DNA of 35,560 nt. It comes from Pseudomonadota bacterium (GTDB lineage Bacteria; Cyanobacteriota; Vampirovibrionia; Obscuribacterales; Obscuribacteraceae). Below the pieces are notes generated by a model that did no database searches, was not told the origin of the DNA, and saw nothing but the letters and a program-made list of their open reading frames with translations. Position numbers and translations under genes: made by a program. Positions 14,684 to 22,967 of the stretch are shown piece by piece. Position 1 is the first letter of the stretch. Every line of letters begins with the position of its first letter. The DNA lies in contig JAJPGY010000035.1 of the NCBI GenBank assembly GCA_021325555.1, forward strand, positions 1-35,560, given 5' to 3'.

Positions 14684-16498
14684 ATGTTCAAGAAAATTCT
14701 AATTGCCAACCGCGGGGAGATAGCCGTTCGCATAGCCAGGGCCTGCCAGGAGCTGGGCGTGCGCGTGGTCGCCCTGTTCTCCGAGCCCGATCAATCGGCC
14801 AGGCACGTTGAGATTGCCGACGAGGCCTGGCGCCTGGAGGGGCAGCCGGCCCGGGTCTATCTGGACATCCAGCAGATAGTCGAGCTTGCCCGCCGCGCGG
14901 GGGCCGAGGCTGTCCATCCCGGCTACGGCTTCCTGGCCGAGAACGCGGATTTTGCCCAGGCGGTGCTCGATGCCGGGCTGACCTTCATCGGTCCGCGCCC
15001 GGATGTGATACGGCAGATGGGCAGCAAGATCCAGTCCAGGCGGCTGATGGAGGCCGCCGGCGTGCCGGTGGTGCCGGGGACCATCCATCCGGTGAGCGAC
15101 GTGGGGACGGTGCAGGAGCTGGGCACCAGATATGGTTATCCGATCGCGGTAAAAGCCGCGGCCGGCGGCGGCGGCAGGGGGCTGCGCGTGGTGCGGGCCG
15201 CCGACGAGGTGGACCAGGCCCTGGCCGGCGCCCAGCGCGAGGGGGCAAGCTACTTCGGGAACAGCGAAGTGTACGTGGAGAAATATCTGGATCGCCCGCG
15301 GCACGTCGAGGTGCAGATCCTCGCCGATCATCACGGCAACGTCGTCCACCTCTTCGAGCGCGACTGCTCGAGCCAGCGGCGGCACCAGAAGCTCCTGGAG
15401 GAGTCGCCGGCGCCCGGGCTGGATCCGGACCTGCGCCGGCGGCTACTGGAGGCGGCGGTCAAGGGTGCAGCCTCCATCGGCTACACCTCGGCCGGGACGA
15501 TCGAGTGCCTGGTTGAGGGCAACGACTTCTACTTCCTGGAGGCCAACACCCGCGTTCAGGTCGAGCACCCGATAACCGAGTTCACCACCGGCATAGACAT
15601 AGTCAAGGAGCAGATCCTGATTGCCGCCGGCGAGCCGCTGTCTTTCAGCCAGGACCAGGTGGTGCAGCGCGGGCACGCTATCGAGTGCCGGGTGAACGCC
15701 GAGGATCCGTTCAAGAACTTCCTGCCCGGCCCGGGCACCATCACCTCTTACCGGGAGCCGCAGATGCCCTGGGTGAGGGTGGACAGCGCCTGCTACAGCG
15801 GCTACCAGGTGCTGCCCTTCTATGATTCGCTGCTGGCCAAGCTCGTGGTCTGGGGCCGGACGCGCGAGGAGGCGATCACCCGCACCCGCCTGGCGCTCCA
15901 GCAGTTCGAGATTGCCGGCGTGCCTACCACCATTCCCTTCCACCTGATGATGCTCGACCAGCCGGCCTTTCACAGGGCGGAGATCTACACGACCTTCGTC
16001 GAGCGCGAGATGAAGGGCGCCCTTGTGCCACCGCCTGCGGTGCCGACCGCCGCTGCCGACAGGCAGACGCCGGCAGGCGCATCGGGGGCTGCCCCCGCCC
16101 CGGCGGGGGTCGCCCGCCGGGGACCGCGCACCTTCGAGGTCGACGTCAACCAGCGCCACTTCAAGGTTTCGGTGACCGAGCTGGTCGGCGCGCAGCCCGC
16201 CGCCCCCGTCCAGACCGGGCAGCGCCCGCCGCGCCCGGGCAGCGCTGCCCGGGCCAGCTCCAGGGCGGCGGAGAACAACCACAGCGGGGAGATCCGCGCG
16301 GCCATGCACGGTCTGGTCAAGGAGATTCTGGTGCGCGAGGGCGACAGGGTGGAGGCCGGGCAGAAGCTCATGATCTTCGAGGCCATGAAGATGGAATCCG
16401 AAATCCTCTCCACCCGCGACGGCCTGGTCAAGAGCCTCAAGGTCAAAGCCGGCGAGACCGTGGAATCCCACAGCGTTCTTTTGGTGGTCGGGGAATAG
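14684..16498 (+). CDS. fused biotin carboxylase / biotin carrier protein (acyl-CoA carboxylase alpha chain)
   Basis: The 604-aa protein carboxylates its own biotin with ATP and bicarbonate. The biotin carboxylase part (about 1-450) starts KILIANRGEIAVRIARA and includes the ATP-grasp glycine loop KAAAGGGGRGL and the catalytic block FLEANTRVQVEH. A Pro/Ala-rich linker follows, then a biotinyl domain (about 530-604) with EAMKM, biotin on Lys569. The layout is that of acetyl/propionyl/methylcrotonyl-CoA carboxylase alpha chains. No carboxyltransferase subunit is in the window, so acyl substrate is unknown. The start is set at the ATG of MFKKIL; in-frame upstream TTG 14642 and ATG 14672 lack family support. 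ispF follows after 6 bp. Confidence 0.93.
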   Translation: MFKKILIANRGEIAVRIARACQELGVRVVALFSEPDQSARHVEIADEAWRLEGQPARVYLDIQQIVELARRAGAEAVHPGYGFLAENADFAQAVLDAGLTFIGPRPDVIRQMGSKIQSRRLMEAAGVPVVPGTIHPVSDVGTVQELGTRYGYPIAVKAAAGGGGRGLRVVRAADEVDQALAGAQREGASYFGNSEVYVEKYLDRPRHVEVQILADHHGNVVHLFERDCSSQRRHQKLLEESPAPGLDPDLRRRLLEAAVKGAASIGYTSAGTIECLVEGNDFYFLEANTRVQVEHPITEFTTGIDIVKEQILIAAGEPLSFSQDQVVQRGHAIECRVNAEDPFKNFLPGPGTITSYREPQMPWVRVDSACYSGYQVLPFYDSLLAKLVVWGRTREEAITRTRLALQQFEIAGVPTTIPFHLMMLDQPAFHRAEIYTTFVEREMKGALVPPPAVPTAAADRQTPAGASGAAPAPAGVARRGPRTFEVDVNQRHFKVSVTELVGAQPAAPVQTGQRPPRPGSAARASSRAAENNHSGEIRAAMHGLVKEILVREGDRVEAGQKLMIFEAMKMESEILSTRDGLVKSLKVKAGETVESHSVLLVVGE

Positions 16499-16504
16499 AC
16501 CGGC

Positions 16505-16981
16505 ATGCGCGTGGGCAACGGCTTTGATGTGCACAAGCTGGTGGTGGGGCGCCCGCTCATCCTCGGCGGCGTGGCGGTGCCGTTCGAGATGGGGCTGGAA
16601 GGTCATTCGGACGCCGACGTGCTCTCGCATGCGATCACCGACGCGCTCCTGGGCGCCGCCGCCTTAGGCGACATCGGCGTCTGGTTCCCGCCCGGGGACC
16701 CGACCTGGGCCAACGCCTCCAGCCTGGATTTTGTGAGGGCGGCCATTGTCGCGCTTGCCGAGCGGGAGTACAGGGTGGTAAACGTCGACTCGGTGATCAT
16801 CTGCGAGCGCCCGAAACTGTCCGGCTTTTTCGGCGAGATGCGCTCGCGCCTGGCCGGGGTCATGCGGGTAAGCCCCGACCAGGTGAGCGTGAAGGCGACG
16901 ACCAGCGAAGGGCTGGGCTTCATCGGGCGGGGGGAAGCGATAGCGGCCCAGGCGGTGGTGCTCATTGAGCAGGGCGGATAG
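16505..16981 (+). CDS. ispF: 2-C-methyl-D-erythritol 2,4-cyclodiphosphate synthase
   Basis: The 158-aa enzyme forms the cyclodiphosphate in the MEP isoprenoid pathway. Zinc ligands Asp8, His10 (GFDVH) and His42 (HSDADVLSHAI) are present, as is the C-terminal signature KATTSEGLGFIGRGE. The usual DIG-x-HFPDTD block is altered to DIGVWFPPGDP, where Trp replaces the common His. This is a noticeable change near the active site, but the core catalytic residues remain. Length is normal. It lies 6 bp after the biotin carboxylase and 3 bp before the esterase gene, so all three are probably cotranscribed. It implies MEP-pathway isoprenoid synthesis, as in cyanobacteria. Confidence 0.96.
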   Translation: MRVGNGFDVHKLVVGRPLILGGVAVPFEMGLEGHSDADVLSHAITDALLGAAALGDIGVWFPPGDPTWANASSLDFVRAAIVALAEREYRVVNVDSVIICERPKLSGFFGEMRSRLAGVMRVSPDQVSVKATTSEGLGFIGRGEAIAAQAVVLIEQGG

Positions 16982-16984
16982 ACC

Positions 16985-18514
16985 GTGCACAATCGCAACT
17001 CAATGTGGCTGGTGGCGTTGCTGGCGATCTGTCATATGCCGCTTGCCGCGCCGGCTGCGCGCGCGTCGGTGAAGCTGCCCGAAATAATCGCCGATCACAT
17101 GGTTTTGCAGCGCGACCGCAAAGTGGGCATCTGGGGCTGGGCCGACCCGGGCGAGCGCGTGACCGTGACCATGGGCGGCCGGTCGGCAAGCTGTGTGGCC
17201 GACGGCAGGCGCAACTGGATGGTCAGCCTCGGACCCTTCCGGGCCGGCGGCCCTTTCGAGCTCAGGGTCGCCGGCAGCAACACGCTCACCGTTCATGACG
17301 TGCTGGTGGGCGATGTCTGGGTCTGCTCCGGGCAGTCGAACATGGAGCTGGGGCTGGCCCTGGCAAGCAATGCCGCCTGCGAGATTCCCCGGGCCAACCA
17401 CAAGACGATCCGGCTCTATACGGTCCGGCCCACGCTTGCCACGTCGCGCCGCCCGGACACGCAAGGGTCGTGGGCTGTCTGCTCGCCGGCCAGCGCGGCT
17501 GGTTTTTCGGCGACCGGGTATTTTTTCGGCAGGGAGCTTCAGGAGAAGCTCAAGGTGCCGGTCGGGCTTGTCGCCTGTGCCTACAGCGGCTCGCCGATAG
17601 AGGCCTGGGAGAGCCGGTACGCGCTCAAAAGGCTGAAGGCTTTCCGCCCGGAGATGGCCAGATGGGACTGGATAGACCGCGATTACAAGCTCGAGGCCCA
17701 GATATACAGGCTGAAGCGGGCCGTCTGGCGCGTTCACGGGCAGATTGCCCGGGCCTTCGGGATGAGGCCGCCGAAGCCGCCGCACCCGCTGCCGGAGCTG
17801 TCCCAGCTGGGGGGGCCGTCGGTGTTGTTCGACGGCATGGTCGCCCCGATGCTGCCTTTCGTGGTCAGGGGTGTCATCTGGGAGCAGGGCGAGGCCGATG
17901 TGGGCCGGGCGGCGCTATACAGGATCCTCTTCCCGGCCTTGATCTGCGACTGGCGCTCCTGGTGGCACGAGCCGGATATGGCGTTCTATTTCGTGCAGCT
18001 GCACAATTACGAAAGCGGAATCGGAAAGAAGGGCACAAGCGCCCTGGCGGAGCTGCGTGAGGCGCAGGCCGCCGCGCTGGCGCTGCCGCACACCGGCATG
18101 GCCGTGGCAATCGATCTCGGGGACGAAAACTGGGTCCATTTCAGCAACAAGCAGGCGGTGGGACGCCGGCTGGCGGCCGCTGTTCTGGCCGGCGAGTACG
18201 GGCTGAAGGTGGCGGCCCGGGGCCCGGAATTCGCCGCGCTGTCAATTGATGGGAGAACGGCCCGGGTCTCCATGCGCAACGCCCCGGGCGGGCTCAGGAC
18301 ATCCGACGGGCAGGCGCCGCGCGCTTTCCAGATCGCCGGCGCCGACAAGCGCTTCCGGCCCGCCGATGCCAGAATCGAACGGGCGACCGTGGTGCTCTCC
18401 AGCCGGCAGGTCGCCCGCCCGGTGTACGTGCGCTATGCCTGGGCGGACAACCCGGCCTGCAATCTGGTGAACCAGGCTGGCCTGCCGGCGGTGCCGTTCC
18501 GCACGGATCGCTAG
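16985..18514 (+). CDS. secreted sialate O-acetylesterase-like SGNH hydrolase
   Basis: The 509-aa protein has a signal peptide (Met-rich hydrophobic stretch about 7-26, Ala-x-Ala cleavage near residue 27) and a small beta domain. An SGNH/SASA catalytic core follows: CSGQSNME with nucleophile Ser118, VIWEQGEADVG (family WxQGE), and a late DLGDENWVHFSN block supplying Asp and His. The family removes O-acetyl groups from sialic acids or other sugars, including plant or mucosal glycans; here the substrate is unknown. The start is GTG 16985, with an alternative ATG at 17003 that gives a more compact signal peptide. It closes the plus-strand run. Confidence 0.85.
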   Translation: MHNRNSMWLVALLAICHMPLAAPAARASVKLPEIIADHMVLQRDRKVGIWGWADPGERVTVTMGGRSASCVADGRRNWMVSLGPFRAGGPFELRVAGSNTLTVHDVLVGDVWVCSGQSNMELGLALASNAACEIPRANHKTIRLYTVRPTLATSRRPDTQGSWAVCSPASAAGFSATGYFFGRELQEKLKVPVGLVACAYSGSPIEAWESRYALKRLKAFRPEMARWDWIDRDYKLEAQIYRLKRAVWRVHGQIARAFGMRPPKPPHPLPELSQLGGPSVLFDGMVAPMLPFVVRGVIWEQGEADVGRAALYRILFPALICDWRSWWHEPDMAFYFVQLHNYESGIGKKGTSALAELREAQAAALALPHTGMAVAIDLGDENWVHFSNKQAVGRRLAAAVLAGEYGLKVAARGPEFAALSIDGRTARVSMRNAPGGLRTSDGQAPRAFQIAGADKRFRPADARIERATVVLSSRQVARPVYVRYAWADNPACNLVNQAGLPAVPFRTDR

Positions 18515-18593
18515 ACCGCCTGCCCGCCGGTGCTCAGACCGCCGGCGGCGATCCCGTGAACATTACATGCAATCGCGCTCCAGGGCAGATCGC

Positions 18594-18610
18594 CGCGGGC
18601 ACGGCCCGCG
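18594..18610. terminator. hairpin between convergent genes
   Basis: CGCGGGC and GCCCGCG form a perfect 7-bp stem with a 3-nt loop (ACG). It is located in the 97-bp gap between the esterase and the converging M20 peptidase gene, directly before the latter's stop. It could serve both strands, although no T-run is present. Confidence 0.35.
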
Positions 18611-18611
18611 A

Positions 18612-19985
18612 TCACGAGCGCATCTGGGCAAGCAGGGAGAAGTAGTGGGCGAACATGCGGATGCCGCCCGATGCCTGGCGCCAGTCGAAATTCTCATTGA
18701 TCGCGTGGTAGCCGTGCTCGGGCAGCGAGAGACCGAGAAAGACAATCGGCACCGAGAGGACCTCGCTCATGCTGACGACGGCGCCTATCGAGCCGCCCTC
18801 GCGGACGAAGGCCGGCTCCACCCCGAACGCCTCGAGAACGGCCCGGCGCCCGGCATCCGCGAACGGGCCCTGGAAGTCGCCCAGATACGGGCGCAGCGTG
18901 CCCTCGCGAATAATCTCCGCGTCGGGCAGGCGCTCCTTGACGAACCGGCAGATGGCCTGCACGATCCTGTCCGGGTCCTGATCGGGTACCAGGCGCATGG
19001 TGATCTTGGCCTCGGCCTCATGAGGGATGATTGTCTTGACGCCCGGCCCGGTGTAACCGCCCACGATACCATGCACTTCGAAGGTGGGCCTGGCCCAGAT
19101 CCGCTCCGCGGCCTGCCGGTCGTCGCCGGTGCGCACGGAGCTGAGCTCGTGATGCTCGACAAATTTATCCACGCTGAAGCCCGACTTCACGAAGTCCTCC
19201 AGCTCGGCCTCGCTCGGCTGGCGCACCTGGTCGTAGAAGCCGGGAATCTTCACCTCCCCGCTGCAGGCGTCGTAACACTCCGCGATGAGCTGGCAGAGCT
19301 CGCCCAGCGGGTTGCGGGCCAGGCCGCCCGCCAGCCCCGAGTGAATGTCTTTGGCGCCGGTGCGCAGGCGGAGGATAATGCCCTGCAATCCCCGGAGCCC
19401 GTAGGGTATGGCCGGGCGGTCGTGGTCGATCCAGATCGTGTCCGAGACGACTATGGAGTCCGTCTTCAATCTCTCCCGGTTCTCGGTCAGGAACTGCTCG
19501 AAAGACGGGCTGCCGATCTCCTCCTCCAGCTCCCAGATGAACTTGATGTTGAGCGGCAGCTTGTGCTGGCTAGCCCACTGCGCCGCGTACATGACGGCAA
19601 GCGCCGGCCCCTTGTCGTCGGTGCTGCCGCGCCCCCGGTAGATGCCGTTGTCGATCGTCATGTCGAAGGGGGGTGTTCGCCAGAGGGCCGGGTCCGCCGG
19701 CTGCACGTCCAGGTGGTTGTAGACGGCGACCGTGGGCCGGCCGGGGCCGCTCGCCAGCTCGCCGTACACCACGGGGTTGCCGCGGGTGGCCACCACCTCC
19801 GCTTTCGCCCCGATCGACCGCAAAAGCTCGGCCGCCGCCTCGGCGCAGCGGGCGATGTCCTTCTTGCAGGCGGGGTCCATGCTGACGCTCGGGATGTCGA
19901 CGAGCTTTTTCAGCGCGGCCTCGAAATTGGCCCGCTCGTTGTTGGCGAATCTGTTGACTTCCGCGCTGGCGACCTGAACGTTCAT
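18612..19985 (-). CDS. M20-family metallopeptidase (dipeptidase / CNDP-like)
   Basis: The 457-aa protein is a dinuclear zinc hydrolase of the M20 family that cuts dipeptides or N-acyl amino acids. Metal and catalytic residues are in place: YNHLDVQ (His91), GSTDDKGP (Asp124 bridging), WELEEEIGS (Glu154-156, general base and ligand), SDTIWID (Asp182), and near the C-terminus PEHGYHAINE (His). A dimerisation domain lies between about 200 and 320. No signal peptide, so cytoplasmic. ATG at 19985 has a GGGGAGG site 2 nt upstream. It is 86 bp downstream of the GGDEF gene; link to it is unclear. Confidence 0.94.
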   Translation of the reverse strand: MNVQVASAEVNRFANNERANFEAALKKLVDIPSVSMDPACKKDIARCAEAAAELLRSIGAKAEVVATRGNPVVYGELASGPGRPTVAVYNHLDVQPADPALWRTPPFDMTIDNGIYRGRGSTDDKGPALAVMYAAQWASQHKLPLNIKFIWELEEEIGSPSFEQFLTENRERLKTDSIVVSDTIWIDHDRPAIPYGLRGLQGIILRLRTGAKDIHSGLAGGLARNPLGELCQLIAECYDACSGEVKIPGFYDQVRQPSEAELEDFVKSGFSVDKFVEHHELSSVRTGDDRQAAERIWARPTFEVHGIVGGYTGPGVKTIIPHEAEAKITMRLVPDQDPDRIVQAICRFVKERLPDAEIIREGTLRPYLGDFQGPFADAGRRAVLEAFGVEPAFVREGGSIGAVVSMSEVLSVPIVFLGLSLPEHGYHAINENFDWRQASGGIRMFAHYFSLLAQMRS

Positions 19986-20071
19986 AACCCTCCCCGCCTT
20001 GCCCTGCCGGTCCCACTATCCTGCGCCATCGGCCCGGGCAATTCAATATTTGACATGAAAGAATTAAGCGC

Positions 20072-20671
20072 TTACGGGTGTGTGCCCGAAACGACTATCG
20101 CCCCGTGGCCGGCGTGGTTGGCCGCTTCCAGCGCCGCCTCCGCGGCCGCCATAAGCTCCCGCGCCGTGCCAGACCCGGGCGGCTGGAAGTCGGCGGCGCC
20201 CATGTTCACGACCAGGATGAGATCGCTTTCCCGGACGGTGAAGGCGTGCGAATCGATCGCGTGCATGAGGCGCCGGCAGACGACACCGGCGCCGTAACGA
20301 TCGGCGTGCAGGAGCAGGAGCGCAAAGGAGGCCTCGCCGTAACGAACGACAAGGTCGCTGGCCCTGACCGCCGATCTGAGGATGCCGGCCATCTCCGCGA
20401 GCAGGTGATCGGCAGCCGCGTCGCCGAGCCGGAAGCGGAAGGAGCGGAACCCGGCCACCTCGGCGAGCACGACCGCCAGCGGGAAGCCGTACCGGCTGCT
20501 GATGGCCATCTGCGGCTCCAGGACCTCGAGCAGGTACCGGCGGTTATGGCAGCCGGTGACCTGGTCGGTGTAACCGTCATCCGCTAGCCAGGCAGGGCGC
20601 GCCTGGTGATCGGCGGCGGGCGCCCACCTGCGCCTTTCCGCCTGCCCGGTTAAGCCCGAAGGTGTGCTCAT
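20072..20671 (-). CDS. degenerate GGDEF-domain protein
   Basis: The 199-aa protein has a GGDEF fold from about residue 33 on: DQVTGCHNRRYLLEVL corresponds to the usual D-x-LTGL-NRR start. The active-site motif is GEASF (112-116, after RY) where active cyclases have GGDEF or GGEEF. The metal-binding D-x-D-x-F-K segment is also changed (EVAGFRSF). It is therefore most likely inactive for c-di-GMP synthesis and may bind GTP, bind partners or have structural use. The start is ATG 20671, with GGAGG 7 nt upstream; the 31-residue extension in frame overlaps the next gene and is not needed. No sensor domain or TM helix is present. Confidence 0.85.
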   Translation of the reverse strand: MSTPSGLTGQAERRRWAPAADHQARPAWLADDGYTDQVTGCHNRRYLLEVLEPQMAISSRYGFPLAVVLAEVAGFRSFRFRLGDAAADHLLAEMAGILRSAVRASDLVVRYGEASFALLLLHADRYGAGVVCRRLMHAIDSHAFTVRESDLILVVNMGAADFQPPGSGTARELMAAAEAALEAANHAGHGAIVVSGTHP

Positions 20672-20756
20672 CACGGATCCTCCCGCAGTCGTCCGCCGAT
20701 GCTCCCGGATTCTATGTACCCGGCTAAGGCGATCGCGTTTGCCGCCGCGACTGTTT

Positions 20757-21992
20757 TCAGACAAGAAACTTCAGGGTTTGCGGGTCGAGCTCGATCTGGG
20801 GGGCGATCCAGGAGATGAAGGCCGAGTTCTCCTCCAGATCGTCGTCGCACTCGGAAAGCCGGGTGAGATCGAACTCCTTGACGATCTTCCTGCCGCGCTT
20901 GGTCCGGCACTGGAAATAGTGGCCACCATATACGGTGCAGCTATAGGCGGAGAGCAAAGCCTTCAAGCGCTCCCCGGTCTCCCTTGCCTGCTCCCACGAC
21001 TCGAGCACCGGCTCCACGAACTTGAGGGCCCCCCAGTAGCTGTAGCCCTTGATCATGGCGTTGATCAGGAACTCGCGGTAGTCGAAGCTCACGTAGTACT
21101 CGTCGTCGCCGAGGAAGGCTACCGGCGTGTTGTCGCCTTCGCGGCGCAGCCAGCAGCCGAACGGGCGCAGCTCCGCCTGCACGATCTCGTAGAAGCGCGG
21201 CGGGCTGGCCAGCACGCCGGCGATCACGTCGGTGTCCTCGAGGTCGCGTTCGAACTCGGACAGCCACTGGTGGTACGTGTTCTCCTCGAAGCTCCAGGTA
21301 TCCGCCCAGGAGAGGTCGGCGAACTCGTACTGGTTGGACGAGCTGCTGGATCTGCCCACCAGGCGGACGCAGTTCTCCTTGAACTCCTGCAGGTCGGCGT
21401 CCGAGTCCACCGGCGGGTTGACGATGAGATAGTAGCCGTCCGAGATCTCCAGGGACCCGAAGCGGGAGACCGGCCAGTTGTCGTGCAGGAAGTCCTTCCA
21501 GGCCTGGCGGACCGAAAAAAAGCAGCCCGCCCGCGGGCGAAACTCGACCTCCGAGGCCGGCAGGGTGATCGGGCAGATCTGCCCCGCCTCGTCGACCAGC
21601 ATGCCCTCGACCCAGTCCGTGGTGCCGTTCCGGCGGTGGATGAGCAGCTGCAGATCGCGTTTGGATTCCGGAAGGAAATGCGCGTGCCAGAGCCAGTATT
21701 CGAAATCGCCGTTGCAGGCAGGCCCGCCCAGGGTGTCGCGGCAGGCGCCGCAAAGGATCTGGTCGGAGCGAGACTCCAGATAGCTCTCCAGGACGTTCAG
21801 GAGGTGGTCAAGCGAGTTCCAGTCCGAATCGGGAAAGGCCGAGTTGATGGCCGTGAGCGCCGCGCAGCGCGGGCAGCGCAGCAGGGCGACGCCGTGGTCC
21901 ATGACCGTGAACCCGAAGTTCTGAACCATCTGAGAGCGAAATTCCTGCCGGTCACGAACCTCTTGCTCCCAGCTGGTACCTGTCTGAGTCAT
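20757..21992 (-). CDS. unrecognised 411-aa protein with two CxxC pairs
   Basis: I cannot assign a family. The protein is acidic and soluble with many Trp, Tyr and Phe residues. Residues 40-43 (CPRC) and 81-84 (CGAC) form a likely zinc site in the N-terminal 100 aa, similar to a split zinc ribbon. A Ser-rich stretch (SSSSS) lies mid-protein, and the rest predicts alpha/beta without obvious motifs. The start at ATG 21992 is chosen because it is the first ATG giving a hydrophilic beginning; an extension to 22025 is possible. Long open frame, strong coding character and strand agreement with neighbours make it a real gene. It lies between the SDH-type protease and the GGDEF gene. Confidence 0.75.
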   Translation of the reverse strand: MTQTGTSWEQEVRDRQEFRSQMVQNFGFTVMDHGVALLRCPRCAALTAINSAFPDSDWNSLDHLLNVLESYLESRSDQILCGACRDTLGGPACNGDFEYWLWHAHFLPESKRDLQLLIHRRNGTTDWVEGMLVDEAGQICPITLPASEVEFRPRAGCFFSVRQAWKDFLHDNWPVSRFGSLEISDGYYLIVNPPVDSDADLQEFKENCVRLVGRSSSSSNQYEFADLSWADTWSFEENTYHQWLSEFERDLEDTDVIAGVLASPPRFYEIVQAELRPFGCWLRREGDNTPVAFLGDDEYYVSFDYREFLINAMIKGYSYWGALKFVEPVLESWEQARETGERLKALLSAYSCTVYGGHYFQCRTKRGRKIVKEFDLTRLSECDDDLEENSAFISWIAPQIELDPQTLKFLV

Positions 21993-22079
21993 TGAGCGGC
22001 TACCTGACCTGTGGGTGCCGGGCACCGGCTGCGAGGTTGTGACACGATAAGGACGATGATATCAGATTGCGCGCGCCGC

Positions 22080-22946
22080 TCAGCGCTTGCCCGGCCCCTG
22101 CCCCTTCGCCCCGGGACGCCCCGGCAGCTTGTAGGGGGCCGGAATGAACTGCACGCTCGATCGCCCGGCGCTGGGCTGCGGGTAGAGATCCATGAGCTCG
22201 TAAATCTCCGCCGGCAGGCCGACGGTTACCGGCAGGCCCAGCCCGGCGGCGTCCTCGGCCGTTATCGGGTAATCGTGGGTCCAGATCCCGGACACCAGGT
22301 TCTCGGCGATCCTGGGAATATCCTCGGGGCTCAGCCTGGCCTCCGGCACGTGGTCGAGGAGGATCTTGCGGACCAGCGCCTCCACCTGGCGCAGCGACTT
22401 GTTGGCCACGTCGGCGAGAATGAGCGACTGGTCGGACAGTTTATCCACAGGCTTGGCCTCGACGAGCTTGAGCAGGGAGACGGCCGGAAACTCGCCCACC
22501 TGCGGATCGACCGGGCCGAGCACGGCGTTCTCGTCCATCAGGATCTCGTCGGCGGCCAGCGCCAGAAGCGTGCCGCCGGACATCGCATAGTGGGGGATGA
22601 AGACGGACACCCTGGCTTTGTGGCGGGTGAGCGCGCAGGCGATCTGCTGCGCGGCCAGCACCAGCCCGCCCGGCGTGTGCAATATGAGGTCGATCGGCAT
22701 CTCGGGGGGCGTCAGGTGGATGGCCCGCAAGATGCGCTCGGAGTCCTCGATGCTTATGTAATGGGCGATCGGGATGCCCAGGACGCTCATCGTCTCCTGC
22801 CTGTGGATGAGCGCGATCACCCGGCTGCCCCGCTGCCGCTCCAGGCGGTTGATGAGCTGCTTGCGCCTGCTTATAAGGGCCGACTGGGCCAGCGCCGGCA
22901 GCACCACGGTGAAGACGATTAAGACAAGAAAGAGGTAATCCATCAT
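22080..22946 (-). CDS. membrane-anchored SDH/ClpP-fold serine protease
   Basis: The 288-aa protein fits the serine dehydrogenase proteinase (SDH_sah) family, a ClpP/SppA-like crotonase-fold group. It has an N-terminal TM anchor (about 3-20) and the oxyanion-loop motif HTPGG (90-94). The putative nucleophile is Ser123 in HYAMSGGT, and GPVDPQVGEFP follows, which is a family hallmark. The C-terminal tail is Pro/Gly/Lys-rich. Possible role: membrane proteolysis in stress or quality control. GGAG lies 8 nt before the first ATG (a second ATG follows directly). It is 21 bp downstream of the stress-protein gene on the same strand, suggesting one stress operon. Confidence 0.87.
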   Translation of the reverse strand: MMDYLFLVLIVFTVVLPALAQSALISRRKQLINRLERQRGSRVIALIHRQETMSVLGIPIAHYISIEDSERILRAIHLTPPEMPIDLILHTPGGLVLAAQQIACALTRHKARVSVFIPHYAMSGGTLLALAADEILMDENAVLGPVDPQVGEFPAVSLLKLVEAKPVDKLSDQSLILADVANKSLRQVEALVRKILLDHVPEARLSPEDIPRIAENLVSGIWTHDYPITAEDAAGLGLPVTVGLPAEIYELMDLYPQPSAGRSSVQFIPAPYKLPGRPGAKGQGPGKR

Positions 22947-22967
22947 GGCGGCATCTCCCAGGCGATC

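Noticed and set aside
18567..20297. Long plus-strand frame of 576 aa
   Set aside because: Antisense to the M20 peptidase, which has all metal ligands; shadow composition.
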